From contig JAEDMP010000081.1 of assembly GCA_016302965.1 (NCBI GenBank), positions 1-10,551 of the forward strand: DNA of 10,551 nucleotides. The letters are read 5' to 3'. Below the pieces are notes generated by a model. The model was not told the DNA's origin. It did no database searches and saw nothing but the letters and a program-made list of their open reading frames with translations. How positions within the stretch are numbered: position 1 is the stretch's first letter; every line of letters begins with the position of its first letter. Of the stretch, positions 1-6,226 are shown in pieces. The translations under genes and the position numbers were made by a program. Source of the DNA: Bacteroidaceae bacterium. Lineage in GTDB: Bacteria; Bacteroidota; Bacteroidia; Bacteroidales; Bacteroidaceae.

Positions 1-380
1 GCCAGCACTTCGGGATAGATGAGCGAGTCGATGCCCAGTTTGTGGAAGAAGGGTTCGAGTGTAGGTGCCAGGTATTCGTAGTTGTCGATACGGGCAACGG
101 TCTTCTTGGCTCCCAAGGCATGGGCGATGATGCAGGAGTTCATGTTGCGGCTCTCGTCGGGAGTCACCCCCACGAAGAGGTCGGTGTTGGCGATGCCCGC
201 CTCCTTGAGCGTCTTGATGCTGGTGGGCGAGCCGAGCAGCGTCATGATGTCAAATTCCGTATCGAGCCCTTCGAGTCGGCTTTCCTCCTCGTCGATGAGC
301 ACACAGTCCTGATGGTCGCGCGAGAGGAGTTTGGCCAGATGGGTGCCTACGGCTCCTGCGCCTGCGATGATGATTTTCAT
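1..380 (-). CDS. trkA: Trk potassium uptake regulatory subunit TrkA, N-terminal part (runs off window)
   Basis: Only the first 126 codons are in the window. TrkA is the cytoplasmic NAD(H)-binding subunit that gates the TrkH/TrkG potassium channel. The protein starts MKIIIAGAGAVGTHLAKLL, with the dinucleotide-binding GAGAVG at residues 7-12. The second beta strand ends in VLID, with the acidic residue near position 30 expected to bind the NAD ribose. Later RCK/TrkA-N features are a GSPTS stretch near residues 50-54, VGVTPDESRN near 71-79 and VARIDN near 95-100. The ATG lies 27 bases after the dxs stop with no promoter motif between, so it is probably cotranscribed with dxs. I recall a dxs-trkA-trkH order in Bacteroides relatives, so trkH may lie beyond the left edge. 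The second TrkA half cannot be seen, so a single-domain KtrA-like protein is not excluded. Confidence 0.88.
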   Translation of the reverse strand, partial: MKIIIAGAGAVGTHLAKLLSRDHQDCVLIDEEESRLEGLDTEFDIMTLLGSPTSIKTLKEAGIANTDLFVGVTPDESRNMNSCIIAHALGAKKTVARIDNYEYLAPTLEPFFHKLGIDSLIYPEVL

Positions 381-407
381 TGTCTTGATGGTTTGTGAGG
401 AGGGGGC

Positions 408-2327
408 TTAGCGTCCGGTCTCCAGTTCTTGATTCACAGCCTGGCTGATGCCCTCTTTGTCGATGCCCACGATATGCTGCAGTTGGGCCACGGTGCCATG
501 TTCCACGAAATGGTCGGGCAGCCCCAATCGGGCGATGTGGCAGGTGTAGTGCTGGTCGCTCATCCATTCCATCACCGCCGAGCCCATGCCACCGTTGCGG
601 CATCCGTCTTCGATGGTCACGACGTGTTGGAACTTCCTGCCCACTTCGTGCAAGAGTTTCTCGTCCAAGGGTTTGAGGAAACGCAGGTCGTAGAGGGCGA
701 TGCTCTTACCCTGGTTCTCCGGCAGCTGTTCCCATTCGTTGATGGCCTCGAGCGCAGTGTTGCCGATGGGGCCGATGGTGATGATGGCGAGGGTGTCGCC
801 CTCTTTGATGCGTCGTCCCGTTCCCACCTCGATTTTCTCCAAGGGGCAGCGCCACTCGGGGCACACACCCTGGCCGCGGGGATAACGGATGACAAAGGGT
901 CCCATGTCGGGCAACTGTGCCGTATACATCAGCCGTCGCAGTTCCTTCTCGTCCATGGGCGAGGCGATGGTGAGGTTGGGCACGGGTCGCAGGGCGGCCA
1001 TGTCGAAGGCACCGTGATGGGTCGGTCCGTCCTCGCCCACCAGTCCGGCGCGGTCGAAACAGAACACGACGGGCAGCCTGATCATCGCCACATCATGGAT
1101 GATATTGTCGTAGGAGCGCTGGGCAAAGGCACTGTAGATGTTGCAGAACGGCAGGAGCCCCTCTTTGGCCATGCCACCGGAGAAGGTGACGGCATGTCCC
1201 TCGGCGATGCCCACGTCGAAGGTGCGTTCGGGCAACTCCTTCATCATGATGTTCATCGAGCAGCCCGTAGGCATGGCGGGAGTGACGCCCACGATGCGGT
1301 CGTTCTGCCGGGCCAGTTCGAGCAGCGTCTCGCCGAATACGTCCTGGTATTTGGGCGGCTGTCCGGTGGTGTCGCTGACGATGCGTTCGCCCGTGTTCAC
1401 GTCAAACTTGCCCGGGGCGTGCCAGATGGTGGCCGCCTTTTCGGCCGGTTCATACCCCTTGCCTTTCTTGGTGTGCAGATGGAGCAGTTTGGGTCCCTTC
1501 ATTCCCTTGAGCTGTTGCAGGATGCGCACCAGTTCGGTGATGTTGTGTCCGTCGAAGGGTCCGAAATAGCGGATGTTGAGTCCCTCGAAGATGTTCTGCT
1601 GATGGCTGATGGCCGACTTCATGGCGTTGCTCAGCCGGATGATGCCCTTGCGGCGGTCGTCCTCGAGATAGCCCTTGGCATGCAGCCACTTCGAAGCCCT
1701 GAACCTCAGTGCATTATAGGTCTTGTTGGTGTTGAGTTTGAGCAGATATTCCTTCATGCCTCCCACGCTCCGGTCGATGCTCATGTTGTTGTCGTTGAGG
1801 ATGATGAGCATGTCGTTGGGGATGGACGAGGCATTGTTCAGTCCCTCGAAGGCCAGTCCGCCGCTCATGGCTCCGTCGCCGATGATGGCCACCACATGCC
1901 GGTCGGTTCCCTTGGCGGCAACGGCCATGCCGAGGGCAGCCGAGATGGAGTTCGAGGCATGTCCGCATACAAAGGTGTCGTATTCGCTCTCCTTGGGCGA
2001 GGGGAAGGGCATGATGCCGTGCAGTTTACGGTTGGTGGAAAACTGTTCCCGTCGGCCGGTCAGAATCTTGTGGCCGTAGGCCTGGTGCCCCACATCCCAT
2101 ACGATACGGTCGTAGGGGGTATTGAAGACATAGTGCAGTGCCACGGTTGTCTCCACCACACCGAGGCTGGAGGCGAGGTGTCCGGGATTGACAGACAGTT
2201 CCTTGAGGATGTCCTGTCTGAGTTCTTCGCAGAGGGCTGGCAACTGCTCCACTTGCAGTTTGCGCAAGTCGCAGGGATATTTGATTTGACTCAAAAGGTC
2301 ATGCTGTTCTGTGTTCACGTCTTTCAA
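408..2327 (-). CDS. dxs: 1-deoxy-D-xylulose-5-phosphate synthase
   Basis: DXS condenses pyruvate and glyceraldehyde 3-phosphate in a thiamine-diphosphate reaction, the entry step of the MEP isoprenoid pathway and a source for thiamine and pyridoxal. At 639 residues it has the normal family length. Visible landmarks are His50 in NPGHLASSLG, the TPP/Mg motif GDGAMSGG at 150-157 with NDNNMSI at 178-184, and DVGIAEGHAVTFSGG at 371-385 with catalytic Glu376. DRAGLVGEDGPTHHGAFD and RYPRG follow. Many DXS proteins have AEQHA; AEGHA is, from memory, usual in Bacteroidota. The frame begins at TTG (2325-2327), six bases after an in-frame TAA. No in-frame ATG occurs before residue 106, which lies beyond the essential His50, so the start must be this TTG or the GTG at codon 4. 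A promoter lies about 40 bases upstream and trkA follows. Confidence 0.97.
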   Translation of the reverse strand: MKDVNTEQHDLLSQIKYPCDLRKLQVEQLPALCEELRQDILKELSVNPGHLASSLGVVETTVALHYVFNTPYDRIVWDVGHQAYGHKILTGRREQFSTNRKLHGIMPFPSPKESEYDTFVCGHASNSISAALGMAVAAKGTDRHVVAIIGDGAMSGGLAFEGLNNASSIPNDMLIILNDNNMSIDRSVGGMKEYLLKLNTNKTYNALRFRASKWLHAKGYLEDDRRKGIIRLSNAMKSAISHQQNIFEGLNIRYFGPFDGHNITELVRILQQLKGMKGPKLLHLHTKKGKGYEPAEKAATIWHAPGKFDVNTGERIVSDTTGQPPKYQDVFGETLLELARQNDRIVGVTPAMPTGCSMNIMMKELPERTFDVGIAEGHAVTFSGGMAKEGLLPFCNIYSAFAQRSYDNIIHDVAMIRLPVVFCFDRAGLVGEDGPTHHGAFDMAALRPVPNLTIASPMDEKELRRLMYTAQLPDMGPFVIRYPRGQGVCPEWRCPLEKIEVGTGRRIKEGDTLAIITIGPIGNTALEAINEWEQLPENQGKSIALYDLRFLKPLDEKLLHEVGRKFQHVVTIEDGCRNGGMGSAVMEWMSDQHYTCHIARLGLPDHFVEHGTVAQLQHIVGIDKEGISQAVNQELETGR

Positions 2328-2347
2328 TTCTTAGTCAATGCTGTCAT
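2324..2347 (-). other. Possible seven-codon upstream ORF overlapping the dxs start
   Basis: On the minus strand an ATG at 2345-2347 opens a reading frame MTALTKN that ends in TGA at 2324-2326. That TGA overlaps the proposed dxs TTG start (2325-2327) as TTGA, an arrangement seen in translationally coupled genes. The ATG lies about 15 bases inside the transcript predicted from the dxs promoter. It may let ribosomes load at an ATG and reinitiate at the weak TTG. It could equally be chance, or the remnant of an ATG-started dxs N-terminus thrown out of frame by a one-base deletion. Confidence 0.3.
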
Positions 2348-2367
2348 TAGAATATCGAATAGCCTTG

Positions 2368-2398
2368 CAAAGATACAAGAAAAAACGTAAAGAACAAA
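2368..2398 (-). promoter_or_regulatory. Bacteroidota-type promoter for dxs-trkA
   Basis: On the minus strand TTTG (2395-2398) is followed by a 19-base spacer and TATCTTTG (2368-2375), a full match to the TTTG / TAnnTTTG pattern of the Bacteroidota primary sigma factor. Transcription would start near 2361-2364, giving a dxs leader of about 35 bases. Confidence 0.8.
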
Positions 2399-2401
2399 GA
2401 C

Positions 2402-2424
2402 ATGCAGCATTTTTCCGTCAAAAA
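2402..2424. promoter_or_regulatory. Small inverted repeats between the divergent promoters, possible operator
   Basis: Between the two outward-facing -33 boxes (2398 and 2427) lie ATGC-A-GCAT at 2402-2410 and TTTTT-ccgtc-AAAAA at 2410-2424. Both are short dyads placed where one regulator could affect dxs and the reductase gene together. The arms are only 4-5 bases and partly homopolymeric, so chance is a serious alternative. Confidence 0.2.
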
Positions 2425-2426
2425 GA

Positions 2427-2457
2427 TTGGCAGTTATAGAGAAAAATCGTACTTTTG
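2427..2457 (+). promoter_or_regulatory. Bacteroidota-type promoter for the ketopantoate-reductase-like gene
   Basis: TTG (2427-2429), a 20-base spacer and TACTTTTG (2450-2457) match the TTTG / TAnnTTTG pattern, with ATTG in place of TTTG at the upstream box. Transcription would start near 2461-2464, leaving a long leader of about 130 bases before the ATG at 2594. Confidence 0.7.
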
Positions 2458-2525
2458 CCATGAATTAGGGGATGGTGGACGGAGAATCGCCCCCTTTTTC
2501 TATACCTTATTATATATATAGCAGA

Positions 2526-2569
2526 CGAGATTTTTCTCGATAGAGATTTTTCAACAGAGATTTTTCAAT
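2526..2569 (+). repeat. Three-copy direct repeat in the reductase-gene leader
   Basis: GAGATTTTTC occurs at 2527-2536, 2543-2552 and 2557-2566. The last two copies belong to a 14-base tandem unit, AGAGATTTTTCAAC then AGAGATTTTTCAAT (2542-2555, 2556-2569). The first copy sits 16 bases upstream and lies within a perfect hairpin, CGAGA-TTTT-TCTCG (2526-2539). The array ends 24 bases before the start codon and follows a (TA)5 run at 2511-2520. Confidence 0.85.
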
Positions 2570-2593
2570 AGACATTAACCAAGCGACTGAATC

Positions 2594-3493
2594 ATGAGAT
2601 ATGCAGTGATCGGAACAGGAGCCATTGGCGGCTATTACGGAGCCAAGCTGGCGCGCAGCGGACAGGAAGTACACTTTCTGCTGCATCGGGATTATGACTA
2701 TGTGGTGGAACATGGCTTGCGGGTTGATTCCTGTGACGGGGGCTTCCTGCTGCCGGAGGTGCATGCGTGGCAGACGACGGCCGACATGCCGCAGGCCGAC
2801 GTGGTGATTGTGGGTCTGAAGTCGGTGAACAACGAGTTGCTCGACACGCTGTTGCCGCCGCTGCTCAAACCCGACACCCTTGTGCTGCTCATCCAGAATG
2901 GCATCGGACTGGAGTACGACCTCCAGCAGCGTTTCCCCCAAGTATGGTTGGCAGCCGGACTGGCATTCATCTGTTCGGCCAAGACCGAACCCGGTGTCAT
3001 CAACCACCAGTTCTACGGACATATCAACATCGGTAACTATTCCTGTCCCGATGCCTCGCGCATGGCAGCCCTGATAGCGGAGTTCCAGGCGGCGGGCGTG
3101 CGTGCCACCGAGGTGGAATACCATGAGGCGCGATGGAAGAAGGCGGTGTGGAACATGCCCTTCAATGGCATGACCGTGGCACTCAACACCAGCACCGACC
3201 GCCTGCTGGCCCATCCCGCCACCATGGCCCTCATCCGCAGCCAGATGATGGAGGTCATCGGGGCGGCACAGGCGCTGGGCGTGAGAGGCCTGGACGCCTC
3301 GTTTGCCGACAAGATGATTCGCAACACGCTCGACATGGTGCCCTATTCCCCCTCGATGAAACTCGACTACGATTTCCATCGTCCCATGGAGATTTACTAT
3401 CTCTACACCCGTCCCATCGCCGAGGCCGCCAAGGTAGGGTTCGAGATGCCGCGGCTTCAGATGCTCGAATCGGAGCTCCTATTCCTAAAATAG
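2594..3493 (+). CDS. Ketopantoate reductase-like protein (PanE/ApbA family)
   Basis: The family reduces 2-dehydropantoate to pantoate with NADPH in pantothenate/CoA synthesis, in the cytoplasm. The 299 residues match family length. The N-terminal Rossmann motif GTGAIGGYYG is at 7-16, and LLIQNGIGLE follows at 98-107. The catalytic region ARWKKAVWNMPFNG at 179-192 carries the probable catalytic Lys183 and Asn187. The C-terminal helix has SPSMKLDYDFHRPMEI, with the conserved Glu at 266. After it the usual xNG of PanE is replaced by YYLYTRPI. The protein therefore resembles a subgroup of putative ketopantoate reductases (recalled as PRK06249-like) better than E. coli PanE. It has no pan genes beside it, so the substrate is uncertain and panE is not assigned. 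It has its own promoter and a terminator three bases after the stop codon, and so is probably monocistronic. Confidence 0.85.
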   Translation: MRYAVIGTGAIGGYYGAKLARSGQEVHFLLHRDYDYVVEHGLRVDSCDGGFLLPEVHAWQTTADMPQADVVIVGLKSVNNELLDTLLPPLLKPDTLVLLIQNGIGLEYDLQQRFPQVWLAAGLAFICSAKTEPGVINHQFYGHINIGNYSCPDASRMAALIAEFQAAGVRATEVEYHEARWKKAVWNMPFNGMTVALNTSTDRLLAHPATMALIRSQMMEVIGAAQALGVRGLDASFADKMIRNTLDMVPYSPSMKLDYDFHRPMEIYYLYTRPIAEAAKVGFEMPRLQMLESELLFLK

Positions 3494-3495
3494 TT

Positions 3496-3530
3496 TAAAA
3501 GGCAAGAAAAAAATCCTTTCTTGCCTTTTA
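3496..3530 (+). terminator. Hairpin terminator after the reductase gene
   Basis: TAAAAGGCAAGAAA (3496-3509) and TTTCTTGCCTTTTA (3517-3530) form a perfect 14-pair stem with a 7-base loop. The flanks give a run of T on the descending arm. It begins three bases after the stop codon and is symmetrical enough to act in both directions. Confidence 0.88.
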
Positions 3531-3554
3531 TTACATATTTATTTAATATATTTG
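3521..3554 (+). promoter_or_regulatory. Bacteroidota-type promoter for the glycine cleavage operon
   Basis: TATATTTG at 3547-3554, continued by CA, is a full match to the TAnnTTTG box. The best upstream TTG is at 3521-3523, inside the right arm of the preceding terminator. The 23-base spacer is longer than usual, so the -33 element is weak or uncertain. Transcription would start near 3560, giving a leader of about 40 bases before lplA. That is too short for a glycine riboswitch. Confidence 0.65.
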
Positions 3555-3597
3555 CACTTGGAAACAATAACTCCTGAAAACCCCATCGACTGAAGCG

Positions 3598-4587
3598 ATG
3601 AAATATATCCTATTGCCAGAAAACGGTGTGAGACGCCTCTCCTTCTATCTCGCCATGGAAGAGTATGTGGCACGGCATATCCATGAGTCCGACTGCTTCT
3701 TCATGTGGCAGGTGGAGCCCAGTGTCATCTTCGGGCGCAACCAGCTGATAGAGAACGAGGTGAACATCGACTACTGCCGTGAACACCACATCCGCACCTA
3801 CCGGCGAAAGAGCGGCGGAGGCTGCGTCTATGCCGACATGACCAACATCATGTTTTCCTATATCACCGACGACGAGAATGTGAACTTCACCTTCAACCGT
3901 TATATCAATATGGTGGTGCTCGTGCTCCGCAAACTGGGCGTGGAGGCCTGGGGTGGCGGGCGCAACGACATCATGATCGGCGACCGCAAGGTGTCGGGCA
4001 ATGCCTTCTACCATGTGCCCGGACGCAGCATCGTGCATGGCACCATGCTCTACGACACGAATATGGAGAACATGGTGGGAGCCATCACCCCCACCAACGC
4101 CAAACTGCTGAGCAAGGGCATCGACAGCGTGCGCCAACGCATTGCCCTGCTCAAGGATTATATCCCCCTGAGCATCGAGGAGTTCAAGGACTTTGTGAGA
4201 ACCAACCTCTGCGAGGGCGAACTCCTGCTCACCGAACGCGATGTGGCCGCCATCGAGGAGATGGAGAAGGAATATCTCTCCGACGAGTTCATCTATGGCA
4301 AGAACCCGCGCTATACGCTTGTCCGCAAGCGCCGTGTCGAGGGAGTGGGCGACCTGGAGTTGCGCCTCGAACTGAAGAACGGCATCATCAAGTCGGCCAA
4401 CCTCATGGGCGACTTCTTCCTGGTGGGCGACGTGGACAACCGGCTGCTGGTGCCACTGCGCGGCGTGGCCTTGGAGCGGACGGCCTTGGAGGCAACCATC
4501 CCCGAGCGTGTCGACGACCTGGTGCTCCATCTCCGGCGCGACGACCTGCTCTCGCTCCTGCTCGACGATGCCGCCCCTGTCTCCTGA
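3598..4587 (+). CDS. lplA: Lipoate-protein ligase A
   Basis: LplA activates free lipoate with ATP to lipoyl-AMP and transfers it to the target lysine of lipoyl domains; here the evident partner is GcvH encoded downstream. The 329 residues fit a complete ligase with its C-terminal accessory domain (roughly residues 245-329). Visible family motifs are RRKSGGGCVYADMTN at 69-83, GGGRNDIMIGDRKVSGNAFY at 119-138 with the probable catalytic Lys131, HGTMLYD at 147-153, and LLSKGIDSVRQRI at 170-182. It is the first gene of the operon and is followed by a 64-base AT-rich gap before gcvT. No lipA or lipB is seen in the window, so salvage of exogenous lipoate is plausible here. An octanoate-accepting role is the alternative. 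Confidence 0.93.
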   Translation: MKYILLPENGVRRLSFYLAMEEYVARHIHESDCFFMWQVEPSVIFGRNQLIENEVNIDYCREHHIRTYRRKSGGGCVYADMTNIMFSYITDDENVNFTFNRYINMVVLVLRKLGVEAWGGGRNDIMIGDRKVSGNAFYHVPGRSIVHGTMLYDTNMENMVGAITPTNAKLLSKGIDSVRQRIALLKDYIPLSIEEFKDFVRTNLCEGELLLTERDVAAIEEMEKEYLSDEFIYGKNPRYTLVRKRRVEGVGDLELRLELKNGIIKSANLMGDFFLVGDVDNRLLVPLRGVALERTALEATIPERVDDLVLHLRRDDLLSLLLDDAAPVS

Positions 4588-4651
4588 CATCAGCCGCTGA
4601 CACCCGAAAAAATGATTATCAACAGCAATTTATTACCTAAAATTATATTAC

Positions 4652-5743
4652 ATGGAAAACAAAAGAACCTGTCTTTACGACAAGCACGTGGCCTTGGGCG
4701 CACTCATCAGTCCCTTCGGAGGATTCGACATGCCCATCCAGTATTCAGACATCAAGGATGAGCACAATGCCGTGCGCCATGCCTGCGGTGTCTTCGACGT
4801 ATCACACATGGGCGAGGTGACCGTCAAGGGTCCCGATGCCGAGCGCTACGTCAACCATATCTTCACCAACAATGTGGCCGGACTTGACGACGGCAAGATT
4901 CTCTATGGCATGATGCTCTATGAGGATGGCGGAACCGTAGACGACCTGCTGGTCTACAAGATGGCCGACAACGATTTCTTCATCGTCATCAATGCTGCCA
5001 ACATCGACAAGGACTGGGCGTGGATGCAGCAGCATGCCGAAGGGTTTGACATCCAGCTCGAAAACCGCTCCGACTATTACGGTCAGTTGGCCGTACAGGG
5101 TCCCGAGTCGGAACAGGTGGTGGAACAGGTGCTCCAGTTGCCCTGCAGCGAACTCGTGTTCTACACCGTGAAGACCATCGGCTATGAGGGAGAGACCCTC
5201 GTGGTGAGCCGCACCGGCTATACGGGCGAAGACGGTTTCGAGATTTACGGTTCCCATGATGCCATCCGTCATTTCTGGGATTTGCTCATGGCCAGCGGCC
5301 GCTGCAAACCCTGCGGACTGGGTTGCCGCGACACCCTGCGTTTCGAGGTGGGGCTGCCCCTCTACGGCGACGAGCTCTCGGCCGACATCTCGCCCGTGAT
5401 GGCAGGTCTCAGCATGTTCTGCAAACTCGACAAGGCCGAGTTCATCGGACGTGAGGCCCTCGTGGTGCAGAAGGAGCAGGGCGTGGCACGCAAGCTCGTG
5501 GGCATCGAACTGGCCGACAAGGCCATCCCCCGTCATGGCTATGCCGTGCTCAAGGACGGCACCCCCATCGGCGAAGTGACCACCGGCTATCACACCATCT
5601 CTTCCGACAAGAGCGTCTGCATGGCCCTCGTCGACAGCCAGTATGCCAAGCTCGGCACACCCCTCGAGGTGCAGATCCGCAAGAAGGTGTTCCCCGGCAC
5701 CGTGGTGAAAAAGAAGTTCTATGACAAGCACTACAAGAAATAA
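4652..5743 (+). CDS. gcvT: Glycine cleavage system T protein (aminomethyltransferase)
   Basis: GcvT takes the aminomethyl group from lipoyl-GcvH and, with tetrahydrofolate, makes 5,10-methylene-THF and ammonia. The 363 residues equal the family norm. Motifs in order are GGFDMPIQYSDIKDEH at 23-38, GVFDVSHMGEV at 46-56, GGTVDDLLVYK at 93-103 (the Asp pair at 97-98 includes the conserved catalytic Asp), RTGYTGEDGFEIYG at 187-200, CGLGCRDTLRFEVGLPLYGD at 221-240, and FIGREAL at 264-270. The closely related folate-binding YgfZ and sarcosine/dimethylglycine dehydrogenase domains are excluded by the intact GcvT motifs and the gcv context. The upstream gap is A/T-rich with no Shine-Dalgarno sequence. 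A 43-base A-rich gap leads to gcvH, and a T7 run after the stop has no stable stem. Confidence 0.97.
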   Translation: MENKRTCLYDKHVALGALISPFGGFDMPIQYSDIKDEHNAVRHACGVFDVSHMGEVTVKGPDAERYVNHIFTNNVAGLDDGKILYGMMLYEDGGTVDDLLVYKMADNDFFIVINAANIDKDWAWMQQHAEGFDIQLENRSDYYGQLAVQGPESEQVVEQVLQLPCSELVFYTVKTIGYEGETLVVSRTGYTGEDGFEIYGSHDAIRHFWDLLMASGRCKPCGLGCRDTLRFEVGLPLYGDELSADISPVMAGLSMFCKLDKAEFIGREALVVQKEQGVARKLVGIELADKAIPRHGYAVLKDGTPIGEVTTGYHTISSDKSVCMALVDSQYAKLGTPLEVQIRKKVFPGTVVKKKFYDKHYKK

Positions 5744-5786
5744 TTTTTTTCAATCGAATACAAACAAATAAACAAACATAACGACT

Positions 5787-6167
5787 ATGGCAAAAGTAAT
5801 TGAAGGACTCTATTATGCAGAGTCACACGAGTATGTGAGAGTGGAAGGCGAGTATGGATATATCGGCATCACCGATTATGCACAGCACGCACTGGGCAAT
5901 GTGGTTTATGTCGACATGCCCGAGGTGGACGACGAAGTGACCGCCGGCGAGGAGTTTGGCGCCGTAGAGAGCGTGAAGGCAGCCAGCGACCTCTTCTCGC
6001 CCGTGAGCGGCACCGTGGTAGAGGTGAACGAGGCCCTGGAAGACACGCCCGAACTCATCAACCAGGACGCTTTCGGGAACTGGATCATCAAGGTGAAACT
6101 GAGCGACCCCTCCGAACTCGACAATCTGATGGATGCCCAGGCCTATGAGGCACAGTGCGAGGAATAA
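5787..6167 (+). CDS. gcvH: Glycine cleavage system H protein (lipoyl carrier)
   Basis: GcvH is the small lipoylated shuttle that carries the aminomethyl group from the P protein to the T protein and is then reoxidised by the L protein. It has 126 residues, the normal length. The lipoylation site is Lys64 in GAVESVKAASDLFSPVSG (58-75). Upstream is the conserved YVRVEGEYGYIGITDYAQ (16-33) and ALGNVVYVDMPEVDDEV (35-51), and downstream GTVVEVNEALEDTPELINQD. The C-terminus is very acidic, ending in QCEE. The first bases after the ORF open a tandem repeat that separates gcvH from gcvPA. Confidence 0.97.
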   Translation: MAKVIEGLYYAESHEYVRVEGEYGYIGITDYAQHALGNVVYVDMPEVDDEVTAGEEFGAVESVKAASDLFSPVSGTVVEVNEALEDTPELINQDAFGNWIIKVKLSDPSELDNLMDAQAYEAQCEE

Positions 6168-6178
6168 GAAAAACCTGC

Positions 6179-6226
6179 CAACGAAAATCTGTCAACGAAA
6201 ATAAGTCAACGAAAATAAGTCAACGA
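6179..6226 (+). repeat. 14-base tandem repeat between gcvH and gcvPA
   Basis: The unit CAACGAAAATAAGT is perfect at 6193-6206 and 6207-6220. It is preceded by a variant ending CTGT (6179-6192, two differences) and followed by a partial CAACGA (6221-6226) whose last A is the first base of the gcvPA start codon. A decayed fourth copy, matching at about 9 of 14 positions, may begin at the gcvH stop codon (6165-6178). Copy-number change would alter neither protein nor the sequence just before the gcvPA start. Confidence 0.92.

Noticed and set aside
429..2390. A 653-codon open frame on the plus strand opposite dxs
   Set aside because: It is the antisense shadow of dxs. The translation is rich in His, Val, Gly and Asp with no recognisable domain, as expected opposite a GC-rich gene.
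2460..2468. ATG AAT TAG mini-ORF just after the reductase promoter
   Set aside because: Its ATG falls at or before the expected transcription start, so it is unlikely to be translated.
2468..2499. GGGG ... CCCCC followed by five T, a possible attenuator at the start of the reductase leader
   Set aside because: The stem is only 4-5 pairs with an 18-base purine-rich loop that cannot extend it, so it is too weak to call a terminator.
2510..3379. A 289-codon minus-strand frame opposite the reductase gene
   Set aside because: It is antisense to a clear Rossmann-fold gene, has no recognised motif, and its start lies within the reductase coding region.
5744..5750. T7 run directly after the gcvT stop
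   Set aside because: No stable hairpin precedes it, so it is read as AT-rich spacer and not as a terminator within the operon.
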